This document shows, piece by piece, positions 46,001-59,166 of a DNA stretch of 64,000 nucleotides. The stretch lies in the NCBI GenBank assembly GCA_029531795.1, contig JAPEIS010000013.1:1488001-1552000 (forward strand). Reading direction: 5' to 3'. Each line of letters begins with the position of its first letter. The first letter of the stretch is position 1. Source of the DNA: Sclerotinia nivalis (taxonomy: Eukaryota; Ascomycota; Leotiomycetes; Helotiales; Sclerotiniaceae). The position numbers and the translations under genes were made by a program. Under the pieces are notes generated by a model that was not told where the DNA came from, did not search any database, and was given only the letters and a program-made list of their open reading frames with translations.

Positions 46001-47562
46001 CTGGACAACGTCATCCAATACAAGCTCGCTGGAAAGTCGGCGTCAAATCTGATGGAAAGATCGTTGCACTGGAAGCGGATGTGTACAATAATGCTGGGTT
46101 TTCACAAGATATGTCAGCTGCAGTGATGGGAAGATGTCTAACGCACTTCGATAACTGTTATGAAATTCCTAATGTGCTGTTAAGGGGTCATTTGTGTAAA
46201 ACTAATACACATAGTAACACAGCATTCCGAGGTTTTGGGGGACCACAGGCCATGTTCTTTGCAGAAACGTACATGACTGCTATTTCCGAAGGCCTGAACA
46301 TCCCTATTGACGAACTCCGACTCAAAAATCTCTACAAACAAGGAGACCATACGCCCTTTCTACAAACAATCGATCAAGACTGGCATATCCCTCTTCTCTT
46401 GGAAAAAATCAAAAACGAAACAAAATACTCCCAACGTCTCCTCGCAATCGAAAATTACAACCAAGAGCACAAATACCGTAAACGTGGCATTTCTCTACTT
46501 CCCACGAAATTCGGTCTTTCATTCGCCACTGCCCTTCATCTAAATCAAGCATCCGCCTCCCTCAAAATATACGGCGACGGCAGTGTACTATTAAATCACG
46601 GGGGCACAGAAATGGGCCAAGGCTTATATACTAAGATGGCCCAGATATGCGCTCAGGAGCTAGATGTACCTATTTCATCTATCTTCACACAGGATACATC
46701 AAGTTATCAAACTGCAAATGCGAGTCCCACCGCCGCTAGTTCAGGAAGTGATTTGAACGGTATGGCTATTATAGATGCTTGTAAACAGTTAAACTCGCGC
46801 TTAGCACCTTATCGAGAAAAGATGGGGAAAAATGCAAGTATGAAAGGCTTAGCACATGCGGCTTATCGTGATCGGGTTCATTTGAGCGCTAGCGGGTTTT
46901 GGAAAATGCCACGTATCGGATATGAATGGGGAGTTTATGATAAAGAGAAAGTGAAGGATATGTATTATTATTTTACTCAAGGAGTAGCTGTTACCGAGGT
47001 CGAACTCGATGTACTTACAGGTCATCATACGGTACTGAGAACGGATATATTGATGGATATCGGGAGATCCATCAATCCGGCAATTGACTATGGTCAGATT
47101 GAGGGAGCTTATGTGCAAGGGTTGGGATTGTTTACCATGGAAGAAAGTCTTTGGACACGTGAGGGGCAACTTTATACGAAGGGACCTGGTACTTATAAAA
47201 TACCGGGATTTGCGGATATTCCCCAAATTTTTAATGTTTCCTTCCTGAAAGATGAGGAGGGGAAAGAAAAGATGTGGCAGGGGTTGAAGAGTGTACAGAG
47301 TAGTAAGGGAGTGGGTGAACCTCCCTTGTTTCTGGGAGCAGGGGTGTTCTTCGCGCTAAGGATGGCCGTTGGGAGTGCGAGGGTTGATAATGGGTTGGGA
47401 TTAAGCAGCCAGAAGGATGGGGAAATGGAGACTGAGGGTTGGAATTTGGATAGTCCGGCTACTGTGGAAAGATTGAGAATGGCGGTCGGGGATGAAATTA
47501 GTGAGATGGGGAAAGTGGAAAGGAAAGAGGGGGAGAAATCTTTCTTTGTTTCTGTTGCTTGA
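43053..47562 (+). CDS. hxA: Xanthine dehydrogenase (purine hydroxylase I)
   Basis: Molybdenum enzyme that oxidises hypoxanthine to xanthine and uric acid in purine catabolism. Exons are 43053-43329, 43380-43473, 43531-45744 and 45801-47562, giving 1448 residues. The N-terminal 2Fe-2S domain has CGEGGCGAC (C54, C59, C62); the second cluster is CGFCTPGIVM and GNLCRCTGYKP, with the CGFC codons created at the exon 2/3 junction. A linker with extra cysteines (CGRIGGCC..CG, about 225-245) and serines precedes the FAD domain (AGRQIRNIASLAGNIITASP). The Moco domains follow (GGAFGGKESRS, FRGFGGPQAMF). The catalytic glutamate lies in GVGEPPLFLG. It is slightly longer than animal enzymes, largely because of the linker. 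The gene symbol follows Aspergillus usage. Confidence 0.95.
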
Positions 47563-47920
47563 TTTTGGTATGTCTGTGGTGGATTCTTCGGAAGAAGAGA
47601 ATAAGGAAAAGGATATATATCGTGAAGTTGGAAACGTAGTAAGCACAAAATGAGAAGTTTCTTGGTAGCACAAATTTACCCTCTTTATTTGATTTCACTC
47701 CATCCGCTTTCTACTCGTATATAGGTTCAAGCTTGTGAAATTTCATTTCCATTATATCATACTAGTCCACACCAATGAAACAATGTAAAATCTCCGCTGC
47801 ATCACATCCATATTAAAAACAGGCCATATTCGTAAACATCAATGTAGCATCTCGCATGAGTATCTCGTGAAGTAATACTAACAAATAATTGCCTATCAAT
47901 TCTTTGAATCCCCCGCTACT

Positions 47921-47972
47921 ATCATCATCATCATCATCATCATCATTATTATCATCATCATCATCATCATCA
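47921..47972. repeat. (ATC)n microsatellite with ATT interruptions
   Basis: About 17 trinucleotide units, mostly ATC, interrupted by ATT ATT near 47945-47952. Non-coding context 3' of the xanthine dehydrogenase gene. Confidence 0.9.
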
Positions 47973-48550
47973 CCTCCAACTTTCACTTTTACTGTCAATT
48001 GTCGGCCATCAAACTATTCGCTCTTGACAAAGAATGAAATATCCACCTCCTCTATCTCAGCTACTCTGGTGCTCCGTACATTCAAAATCAAACCCGATAG
48101 TAGAAGCTCAACTTATCGTATCTCAGTTCGATGATCATCCAATACATAGGATCCGATTCTGGCTCTTTTAATCAATATCATATATTTTGCTCTTTCATAG
48201 GATTTGCTTCCTTTTATAGCTGTGGTGTGTAATTTTTGGAATTGTGATTCGAGCATATTGTTTATTTTATGGTTTTTATATTACAAGGGACCTTGCGGGT
48301 GAATGGATATATATTCATCCTTTCTCATTCCAATTCCACTCAGTAAGTTCATCCCATCATCAACCTCAAAATCAAACTCGATCTCTGGCTCCCTACTCCG
48401 CTATAAATTTACATGCTCTCTTCAAGATCAAATATTAAAATGTGATATCAAAGGATACTAAGTGTTTTCTCTGGATTTGCTTTTGCTCGGTGCTTGAGTG
48501 ATTCGAGATCTTCACTGCATTTAAGTTTTTGGCCATTCTTTTAGGATGTG

Positions 48551-48602
48551 TTTGGATTTGGATTTGGATTTGGATTTGGATTTGGATTTGGATTTGGATT
48601 TG
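48551..48602. repeat. (TTGGAT)n hexanucleotide repeat
   Basis: Eight perfect hexamer copies in tandem within the gene-poor stretch. No ORF of interest crosses it. Confidence 0.9.
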
Positions 48603-51600
48603 CAACTGAGGCATATTATCTTGATCTCATTTTGGATGAGAAAAGCAAGAAGGTTATGAACTTTTTAAAAGCTAATCCAAACATGGTTAAGTTGCGTTGT
48701 TGCTGATTTTTAGTCTGGTATTTTTGTGTTCTTTGATTTTGAATGACGGGAGGAGGAAATGGTGGTAATAAGTGTGAAGAGATTACCAAATCCACCCTCG
48801 AATGTCTATTATAAAATACATGAATAAGGGTATATCTGGCAGCAAATTCTTCAACCACAGAACCATGCAGAACCTCATGTGATGTCTCGCAATTGGCGTT
48901 TCCTGTTATGAAGATGATTTGTTGAGAAAAGAGCTGGTATTTAAATAAATCTCCAGCTCCACAATCCCCCACGCAGGTCAAAAATTCAAACGATGTGGGA
49001 AACTGTGGAGATATGGGTTAGTGCGGTGAAGTTGATTGATTGATTGATTAAATTAACGTCTACACTGAGTCTAAGACTATCTAAGACGGCTAGAGGCTCT
49101 TACGAACCCCTAACAGATAACATAATAAGGGTAAGCTGGCTTATGGGCCTGGCTAAATACATAGTTTAAATGATTGAGATAAACTCAATCTTTTGAGTTG
49201 AATGGAAGAAGTGAAAACTAATCCTAAGGAATAATCCCGCTCTAAGTGCGGTGAAGTGCATAAGTCTATGAGAGAGATTGTGCAGGAAGTGTGAATTGGT
49301 TTCCTTTTAGATACGGGTATAAAAAGCACCCGATTTTGGAGCATGGAGGGTTTCTTTATAGCTTAATGGAAAGCAAAGTGGTGAATGATTGATAAGGTAG
49401 AGGTGGAAGAGAGGCACAATAGAGCTTGTAATCTGGTATACCATCTCTGGACAGACTCTAAAGGGCACAACTATTGTCCAATAATAATGGCCATCCCAAA
49501 TAAATAGGCAGCAGACGGCAGTAACAATAACATTACATGTGACCAAAATCTCACTAACCGACAGTACTCGCATTCTCTCAGCGACGTTTTAGTAGGAGAA
49601 TTTGTTTCTTTAATTGTTCATTTAGTTTCATAGATCGATCGCGGAGTTTGGGGATTGGGTCTTGTAGCTTTCGTGTTTCATTGAGTTGATCGTTCGGCCC
49701 TGATATGATTCTTCAAATGTATATTATCTATCTATTGGAAAGGAATTGCTGGTGAGAGACAATGTTTATATGGGAAGAAAATTTGAAACTTGGATCCTGA
49801 TTGGAAAGTTGTGAAGTTGAGTTTGTATTGGCATATGAATGGAACTTTGGGACTTCGGTAGGGATAGGAAGGAGTTAGAGGGGGAGAAATTGTGACTTAA
49901 TGCTTAGACAATTTTTGCGGCGGTGTAATACTGAAGTATAAAAGAATAATTGTCAGCCCGGAGAACTTCTTCATAGCAATGACTACATAAAAAGCAAAAA
50001 ACCGGCTGAGGATCTGGGAGTGAGGGTACGTTGTAAATTATTGAAAGAACGGAAGTTGGGACTTTTAATATCACAATGGATATGATACTCGAGGGGAAGG
50101 CAAATATAGAGTGGAATGAATTAGAGATGATATTAAGAAGGAAAAACAAACAGTAGAATTCGAGCTTGACAATGGAAATCTTGAATTTTGATGGTAAGAA
50201 GGAAGGAAACATCAACAGAATAAGATATAAATCAGATCTCATAGACTGAGTTTCAATCCTCATTTTTTAAGTAAAATTCTCGCTTCACCCCCTTTCTTCC
50301 CTTGTATGCATTCAGAACCCTGTTCAAAAACATGTATGTGTATCTTTGACATGATATCCTAGCAGAAAAGTAAGGACTTAGACTTTTTTTTTATCTTCAA
50401 TCTAGAAGGATTCTCACTAGTAAAGTTATAAGAAGAAAATCTCATCCCCCCCTCCACCCCCAAAAATGAAATCATAGCACCATAAAAGCATACCTTTGTA
50501 TATCTTATATTTTATTTAATGATTTGGTCAAAACAGCCTATATAGAAGGTTATATTAGGAAACAAAGAAAGATAAAAGACATATAGAGGTTATGATATAA
50601 TATAACATGATACAAGATGGGACGTTGGAGGTGGCATCTAGCTTTGAGGGAAGTCTATAGAAAGAATGCATTATAAATGATAGCAGTCATTTTTAGAGTG
50701 ACAGAATAAATTTACTAATGACAGTATTGTCAAGTTTCCATTAAATATACCAAATATCTATCCCTTCAACAACCTCACTTCAACAGCGAGCTCCCCTCCC
50801 TGTAGCTCCATTTTCCAATAACAACCTAGGGAAGACTCATACAGTCCGATCATCGATCATTATCCCGTATCCTTTCCCATGTATTTTAAATTGTGTTTAG
50901 GAATAGGGAGGTATGGATTCTCGAGGAGATAATGCTTTATGATTTATAGACTTGAATGAATGAATTTTCAGAAAAATGGAGTTGGAGCTATGAGGTTTTG
51001 CGGGAGAGAGGGGTGTGAATGGAGAAGAACAGTTTGTTTTCTTCTGCTATAAGACACCGCTGCTTGTAGGATTTTACTTCCTGTAAAGATACTTTAAATT
51101 TGGAAAGATATATTTACTATAGGATAATGAAGAGTATATTGGGAGAATTAATTTTAAATCTCTTATTTTAATAATTATGTTATCTAAATTGTAGACTTAG
51201 ATAGAGTAGGTGAAAGGATAGAAAAGGGGGACAACAAAGTCTTAATACTAAATCGGTGGCTTGATAATGAAAAATCTACATAGACAACGGGGGGAAGATA
51301 AATAACGATAAACAATCCATACATAATATCCTTTCCCGTCCTTTCCCTTTCTCCTGCTTCATCTCACACAAACACCAAAACCAATGAAGTCGCACAGGAC
51401 CTAAATCCTAAGATCCTCCATAAATCATTTCCTCTACAAACCCAAAATCCCATACTTGGGAGTAAATAAGATATTTATACACACCCCCAACTTCCAACTT
51501 TCGTACCCCAGTCCCCCGCATTCTCCCCCTTTTTCTCCTTTCTTTCCGCATGCGATGCTAAATCCCAAAAATACTATATAAATATAGAGATTTAATTTCT

Positions 51601-54600
51601 TTTAATCATCACATTATAAGTAAATTCCAGTGATCGTGAATTAAGCAAGGCTGCTTGGAAGATTTCTGTGTGTGTTTGTCTTGGTTCTGAGCAATGTTGA
51701 TATGGGTTGGGAAAAGGAGATATTGAGGAGGAAGAAGTTTGAGGGGTGGAATATGGAGGGTGGAGGGTGGGGTCCTCGAAGTGTAGTATGGGGTTTTGAG
51801 CTCTAGTGTGAAGTTGTTAACTTTGAATACCTACGTGGCTCATTCCGTTCGAAGCAATGCTACTGCTGTGATGATGTTTCCGTGGAACGAGAAAGAAGTC
51901 CTGACCAAGGTCCAATAGCCAATAAATAGGTTAAAAATACCCGATCAAACGATACAAAGAACATGATCGACCCCCACATCTGCAGACTTTGCAGTAGTTT
52001 AGAGGAATACGACATTAGGGAAAGCAATCTCAAAACCCTGCTTTTCCAACCATCAAAACAGCAAAGCGGAAGGCGCCGTAAGTAACGCAAAACACCTCCA
52101 AGCCATCCGTGTATCGTATTATCTATCTATGTACCTAGATGATTCATCTCCGCGAAATGGCACAATTAGAACACAGATTTTCGGTGTTCATATCGCATAT
52201 GGAAGGTGGTTCCTAGATTATGAGTACATGAATATCAGTAACCAAGACGCTCCATGCGTGGTTTATGCTAATTGCCAAGGAACCACAACGAGTGTATACT
52301 GTAGGGTGTATACTGTATGCTGCACAGCCATCCGAACACAATACTATGATACGCAGTGTACAAGTATACAAAGTATACAAGTATTCTCACCTCCCACAAT
52401 CTCAAAGATAACTTCCCATCGTAAAATGTGGATTCTGTACCGCGACGACAAGCACCATCATCTCTCATCTCTCATCGAAACACTTTCCAATTCCACATCG
52501 CACCATCACTCATAGATCGTCCGTCGTACTATATATTCATAATTATCATCCTCGCGTTTCATTTCCTTCTTCGTGTCTTCGAGAATCAATCTTGTGTATC
52601 ACGCCATAAAACTCGTACATGCGTATCTTTACGATTTCGACCCGAGTGATATTCGGAGTGAATTCGGAATTTCGCTCGATAGGAATATTTCGAGTTGTGC
52701 TAGTGATGCTGTGAATCGTTTCGATGATGCGATAATGGTCTCAAGGAAGCAAGAAGTAAGAAAGTAAGTAAGCTGTCCATATATTTGCATGTGCAAGACT
52801 TAAAAATTCGAGAAAATGAACGGCCACTTGATATGATGACTTGCCTGGACTATTTCTTTGGTTGCTAGTTTCGCACTGGCAATTTGAACTATGCGACGCC
52901 AAGTACTTCCCTAAAGAATAACCAAGAGCCAAGAACTCAAATCAAAAGTCATGAAACATCATGAACTCCATTATAATTCCCACCTCAAGAAACCTTTCCA
53001 ACTTCCATCTCTTCCATGATTTAAAATCACCGCGACTATCCTCCCGAAAGCTCATCCCTACCCAGGAGATAGTCATGTGAATATGTACACCGATATCCGG
53101 AAACCAAAGCCGAAAACGCCACAAGATGAAGGGGCGTTTTTTGGGATCGGAGCTCGAAGCTTCTTTGGAACATTTCTCCCTTTCCGTTGTCTTGTGCGAT
53201 CTTATTATGGGTCCAAGATCAGCGCCAAAAATCAAAACCCTAACCCTATATCCCTTTACGAGCTCATGGTGTTCAATAATGCGAAAGGCGAAAATCTCAT
53301 GGCTGGTAAGGAGAATAGGAAAAATTCATATCCGGAAAACTTCTCGCATTTTTTGGAATCTGATGGTTCAACCATCCAATCGGTGTTGCTGCGGTGAGCG
53401 GGAACCTGAATCTTGTGCCGCCGGCGGTAAGATTGAGGCGTCAGCACAGGGCGGCCTTTTACAAACAGCCTGAAAAGGTCGATCTATGTAATATAATAGA
53501 TTCCAGATTTTCGGGCGGTTATCAAAAGTACAACAGTACAGTCATCAAACTTCATATGCATATAATACACAATTAGCCAGGTCCATTTACTCAGCTCCCA
53601 AGATGTAACTTACACCGACCGTACTTGTGAAAGCTGATCCTACGACAAAATCCTTCCTTTCTCATTCATCTCGTACTTCCATCCTAATTCAGCCTCAACA
53701 CATATCTCGTGACCCATTTCCCATTCTCGGGCGCGCGGGAACCTCGGCCGGCAATAGGAAAAATACAATACGGTGCAAGGAAGTTCTCGAAAAGTGGAAA
53801 AGTTGGGGGATTCTGGAATAGTGGGGGAAGAGGAATGGAATTGGGGTTTACGGTCTGGAGATTTAAAGTGGATACAAATCTTTTCGTATGGGGAGATGGG
53901 AAATTTGAAAGTAAATTTCTAAAGGGCCGATTACCTCCACATGCTTATGCGTAAATGCGGATATCTCCTTTTGTTTTTTTAAAACATGTAAGGCATGTGT
54001 GGAGTAAAAGGATGTGGAATTATGGTTATGCATAGGATTAGGTCGGGATTAGTTATGGGATTAGATTATTTTGGGAGGAAAGCGGGGAATGGGGATCTTG
54101 GGGTTTTCATGTTTTTTTCTTCTGGAGTTTGGAGTAATTGTGGGAAAGAGGTAAAAAAGAAACTTCGGAGATGAGTGGATTTAATTGTGGGAAGGAAAGA
54201 AAAAAAGGGGAAGGAAAAGCGAAGGGGGAAACAAACAGATAGGCAAATCTTCTCTCCTCTGAACAATTCGTGATCAATTTATATGAACAACTTTATTCTG
54301 TCGACATTTTTATGCTTCAACGATAATAATGTCAAATCAAAAATCCTAAATCAAATGACTTCAAACATGTTATTAATACGCGCTCACTTAAATTTAATTC
54401 ATTTCCTTCACAATCCTAGAAAAATGCCAACATCTCATATCCCACATCCCATATCCCACATCCCACGGTTATCCCAGCGCTGGCTGTGGCTCTGCAACAA
54501 CAATTGTATCCTCACTCGGCGTTTAATAACAAAGCCAAGTAGTATGCAATCCCAGCGGGTCGACATGCCAAGAACCACAACACGTTTTTAAGGTGGTACA

Positions 54601-55290
54601 CCCGACAAACGGGTGGACGGCGGATGCCCAATGGCTTCGTTGGAAGTTTGATCTTGGTCACCAGGATTGCGGGTATGCTGTACGGACTATTTGATTTTTT
54701 TATCTTTTCTTAGGTACCTATTGACGGCTTAGAATATTGGAAAAGGCTTTCAAAGATTTCCAATTACGAGTTGTCCGTAATAGCTCCAGAGTCTAGATGG
54801 ATCATGCTGTCTGTATTACATTGCATGATACGATTAAGGTTGAAAAGGATTGGATTCCAGAACAAAGGAACGGACTGCCCGTAATATCCAACAAATAACT
54901 TTACAAATTTGACTTACAAATTCCCATACAAAAAATTTCTCCATTCTCCATTAAATAAGTTTATTTTAGCGTCAAGCACTAACTTTGGTAAAAGTGTGGC
55001 TCAGTCCCAAATAACTCCGTACCAATGCACCAAAAAATGAACTAATAGCCGACGATACCTTTTCAATGGCTCTACCTAGCTTTACCAAACAAACTCCAAA
55101 CAAATCCCGTGGAAAAATATCAAGCCTAGAAGCTTTCGATCTTGGGATTTGGAACGAATGGATCAACGTCACTGAATCCAGAAGTTCTCGTAATGGATTG
55201 CGGTATCAAAGTACAAACCGCATCTTGTAAAATTCTTTTCTGAATTGAGTAATTACAATTACAATTACATGGAACTACCTAGACGACACG

Positions 55291-55312
55291 TTTCATTCAT
55301 TCATTCATTCAA
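55291..55312. repeat. (TTCA)n microsatellite
   Basis: About five tandem copies of TTCA. A run of three AATTAC units lies just before it, at about 55252-55268. Confidence 0.8.
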
Positions 55313-55512
55313 GAATCAATACCAACAACAAATATTAGAACTAAATTAAATAGTCTACTCCGTACAATAAAATGATCACGTAGGAAATTCGGTCAATTAT
55401 GTACGTACGGTGTACTATGCTCTGCACATCTTTGATTACTACCTACTGTAAGTCTGTAAAGTATCGACAACGTTACAGTAATATCGAGGACCCAACGTGT
55501 TGGCAAAAGACG

Positions 55513-55550
55513 ATACATACATACATACATACATACATACATACATACAC
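55513..55550. repeat. (ATAC)n microsatellite
   Basis: About nine uninterrupted ATAC/CATA units, in non-coding sequence. Confidence 0.9.
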
Positions 55551-56631
55551 CATGCAACAACATCTTGCCACGAAAAGGAGGCTCGAGACATGTCATGTGC
55601 ATGAAAAGTTCGAGACGCCAAACTAGGTGTGAGGAGAAAACATGTACCCCATGAAGCATGCATCGGCCATGACCGTAACGGGACTGGCAGCTCGTTCAGA
55701 ATGTGCTTTCCTGGCTTTCCCAGCAGTGGGCTCAGAAATCATGGAGAGTTTTAACGTTGCGACACTAGGACACAGACTCCTATTGAACCAATTACGTTTG
55801 CTGCTCTTTTCCACTATTAGTTGGAGTTTCTGGTGTACGAACCATTCAATTGGATCTATCTATTACTGAATAGGAATTACCCCGTTCAGCTTCCTTTCAT
55901 ATCCTTACTGGTCAAGAGATTTTTCAAATATGATTTGATATTTGATTTCCTTCATTTTAATACATAAAATTCAAGAAGAGAAAGGAAATTATATAATCAT
56001 AGTTAGATTTTGTCTAATCTACCTATGCTGAGTGATGAGTACTTGAATATTAGCTTGATCAACCTATTAAATCAGTCACGTGTCCCTCAATTCGATAGTG
56101 TACTTTCGTAATAATCAAGCTGAACCGAGGATGTCACAGTACCTAATCGTAAATTTGACTAGGTGGTATTGTACCTATTCCGCTGTCAATGCTTACATAT
56201 TAACAAGTATACACTCCAACTCTAGTCTGTGGAGAAAATCCCTTACAAAACGGACCGATTACTCGGGGTACGGCACAGACCAATTCCTCGCCTAACCATA
56301 CCTAGACGTCTGGAGAGATCATCGAAGACATGGGGTAATTAGCGTGGAGAGTGGACAGCGGCGTCCCCATCTGGAGAGAAATTGGAGAGAAATCGGTCGT
56401 GAAGACTTGGGGCAAGAGATACCGTACTAACGCCTGACTTCCATGCAAGCGTCTAATCCTTGTCACTATGCTTATTACCGCAATCTCTCAAATGCCATGG
56501 CACGCTGCGTACAAAAGGTTTGGAAATCCCTCCAAATTACATCTCTTTTTTTCCCCAGTCTCTTCACTTCAGTAAAGTCTGTCGAATTCTCTTCTATCAG
56601 ACATTCGACCTTGAGTGAACTCTTTACTTGA

Positions 56632-56689
56632 TATCTTCATTTTCCTCTCCTCTCCCTACCCTCTCATACATTTAAAGCCAACCGCAGCA
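56632..56689 (+). promoter_or_regulatory. Pyrimidine-rich leader of the hexose transporter gene
   Basis: The sequence before the ATG at 56690 is a run of C/T (TTTTCCTCTCCTCTCCCTACC), followed by an A-rich start context (GCAGCAATGGC). Pyrimidine tracts of this kind are common in core promoters and leaders of strongly expressed fungal genes. Confidence 0.45.
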
Positions 56690-58395
56690 ATGGCAGGTGG
56701 ATTGGCCGCAACTTCAGATGTTGCCCGCATCGAGGCACCCGTAACAGCAAAGGCATACATGATGTGTGCTTTTGCTTCCTTCGGTGGTATCTTCTTCGGC
56801 TATGATTCCGGATATATCTCTGGTGTTATGGGAATGCCCTACTTCATTAATCTATATGTACGTCATGTTCTGTCCCCCCATCATCTACAAACATTAACTA
56901 ACATCTTTATTTTTAGACTGGCAAACCAATTCCTGGTCCTGATGCATTGAAGCCCGTGAAAGATGCTTTTGTTCTTCCCGCTTCGGATAAATCTTTAATC
57001 ACTTCCATTCTCTCCGCCGGTACATTCTTCGGCGCCATCATTGCCGGTGATCTCGCTGATTGGCTCGGTCGTCGTACTACTGTTATTCTCGGTTGCATCA
57101 TCTTCATCATTGGTGTCATCTTACAAACTGCATCTTCTGGTCTCGGACTCCTCGTCGCTGGTCGTTTGGTCGCCGGTTTCGGTGTCGGTTTCGTCTCGGC
57201 CACCATCATTCTTTACATGTCCGAAATTTGCCCCAAGAAGGTTCGTGGTGCTTTGGTATCGGGTTACCAGTTTTGCATTACCATTGGTCTTCTTCTCGCT
57301 TCTTGCGTCGATTATGGTACTCAAAACCGTTTGGATACTGGTTCCTACAGAATTCCAATCGGTCTTCAAATCGCATGGGCTCTTATCTTAGCTCTTGGTC
57401 TCTTCCTTCTCCCTGAATCTCCAAGATACTTTGTTAAGAAGGGTAACCTTGATCGTGCTGCTACCAGCCTTGCTCGTCTCAGAGGTCAACCAGAAGGAAG
57501 TGAATACATCCAACAAGAACTTACCGAGATCATCGCCAACCATGAATACGAAATGTCCGTCATTCCTCAAACCGGTTACCTCGGCTCATGGATGAACTGC
57601 TTCAAGGGAGGACTCCGCAACCCCGGTTCCAACCTCCGCAGAACCATCCTCGGTACTTCTCTTCAAATGATGCAACAATGGACTGGTGTCAACTTCATCT
57701 TCTACTTCGGTACCACCTTCTTCCAAGCTCTCGGTACGATCTCCAACCCTTTCCTCATCGGTTTAATCACCACCCTCGTCAACGTCTGCTCCACTCCAAT
57801 CTCCTTCTACACCGTTGAACGTTTCGGTCGTCGTACAATCCTCATCTGGGGTGCCCTCGGTATGTTAGTCTGCGAATTCATCGTCGCAATCATCGGTGTT
57901 ACCGCCGGTCGTGCCTCCGAACACAACACCCCTGCCGTCTCCGCCATGATCGCATTCATCTGCATCTACATTTCCTTCTTCGCATCCACCTGGGGACCCG
58001 GAGCCTGGGTAGTCATCGGTGAAGTGTTCCCCCTGCCCATCCGATCCCGCGGTGTTGGACTTTCCACCGCCTCCAACTGGCTCTGGAACTGCATCATCGC
58101 CGTCATCACTCCCTACCTCGTAGGTACCGAAAAAGGCCAAGCAAACTTGGGCGCCAAGGTATTCTTCATGTGGGGTTCCCTCTGCACATGTTGTTTCGTC
58201 TACGCCTATTTCCTCGTTCCCGAAACTAAGGGTCTCTCCCTCGAACAAGTCGATCGCATGTTGGAAGAAACTACCCCACGCACATCCGCTAAATGGGTTC
58301 CTCACTCCACTTTTGCCGATGAGATGGGCATGACTGAGAAGGCTGGCGTAGAACACGTTCAACATGCTGAAAATGGTCAAAAGCTTGAAGTTTAG
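56690..58395 (+). CDS. MFS hexose transporter
   Basis: Exons are 56690-56857 and 56917-58395, giving 548 residues with 12 membrane segments, the usual fungal sugar-porter size. Signatures are GGIFFGYDSGYISGVMG in helix 1, DWLGRRTT, PESPRYFVKKG, QQWTGVNFIFYFGTTFF, VERFGRRTILIWG and FLVPETKGLSLEQVDRML. It should be a plasma-membrane proton/hexose symporter of the glucose/fructose group; substrate and affinity cannot be read from sequence. The codons are strongly biased to pyrimidine-ending forms (GGT/GTC/ATC/CTC), unlike most other genes here, which implies high expression. It stands alone between two gene-poor stretches. Confidence 0.95.
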
Positions 58396-58913
58396 ATGAT
58401 GAATCGAATGAATGGATGATGGCGCTTGTAATATTCAATTCGATATCAAAGGGCGAATTGTAATGATAAAGTGGAGGCTTTTTTCTTAGGGGTGATATAC
58501 ATTCAATAGTAATCACGGTGTTTTGTTTTTGGGGGCAATGGATTGGTTGGCCGGCTTGGCTTGGCTGGGTTGGGTTGGGTGGTCCCATTGGGGGGTTTTG
58601 GGATTTACTTATGATGAGTGGGCTTTATGAGACATGGCTTTGTAGATACAGATACGTATGCATGCATGATATACAAATAATATTTTATGATTTTTAATAA
58701 TTTTTGTTTTTTGATCGGTTGGTTGGGAGTGATGTGATGATTTGATGTTGATAATGTGATTTTTGGGATGCTTTAATTGTGGATTTTCTTTTTTTATTAT
58801 TCTTGTGTGTCTAGGTGGTATAAAAGTAAATTCCCTATAACTGATTCATTACTTTCATACTTTTATATCTACCATTAAATCTCATCAAACCTCGGGAGTC
58901 TTGGTGGTTTTTG

Positions 58914-58943
58914 TGGATGGATGGATGGATGAATGGATGGATG
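58914..58943. repeat. (GGAT)n microsatellite
   Basis: About seven GGAT/GAAT units with one interruption, 3' of the hexose transporter gene. Confidence 0.85.
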
Positions 58944-59036
58944 GTGGGAAGGTTTGGTGGTGGGTCATATCTTTCCTGGATTGAAAGAAGATTACTGTTT
59001 TTTACTTTTCTTGTTATTAATTTATTGTGGAGAGGG

Positions 59037-59090
59037 GATTTTAGAGTTGATTTTAGAGTTGATTTTAGAGTTGGTTTTAGAGTTGATTTT
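59037..59090. repeat. 12-bp minisatellite (GATTTTAGAGTT)
   Basis: Four tandem copies, one with a G in place of A, followed by a partial copy. Clearly a tandem duplication array. Confidence 0.85.
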
Positions 59091-59102
59091 GTATGTATCA
59101 TC

Positions 59103-59166
59103 TATATTCAAGATACATACATTCAAGGTACATATATTCAAGATACATACATTCAAGATACATACG
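59103..59166. repeat. 16-bp minisatellite (ATTCAAGATACATACn type)
   Basis: About four imperfect tandem copies of an ATTCAAGATACATAC unit, directly after the 12-bp array. Variation is limited to one or two bases per copy. Confidence 0.85.

Larger units (their letters stand above)
47563..56631. other. Gene-poor stretch of about 9 kb
   Basis: No ORF longer than about 128 codons and none with a recognised family or believable spliced model. The sequence is AT-rich with many simple repeats (listed separately), T-runs and A-runs, and two consecutive CCCTAA telomere-type units near 53236-53249. No tRNA, rRNA or transposon ends were recognised. Part may be the long upstream regulatory region or non-coding transcripts of the hexose transporter gene at its right end. 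Confidence 0.5.

Noticed and set aside
52129..52515. 128-codon ORF in the gene-poor stretch
   Set aside because: No family, low-complexity ends and overlapping open frames on both strands; most likely chance.
53236..53249. Telomere repeat
   Set aside because: Only two CCCTAA-type units inside ordinary sequence; not a telomere and probably coincidental.
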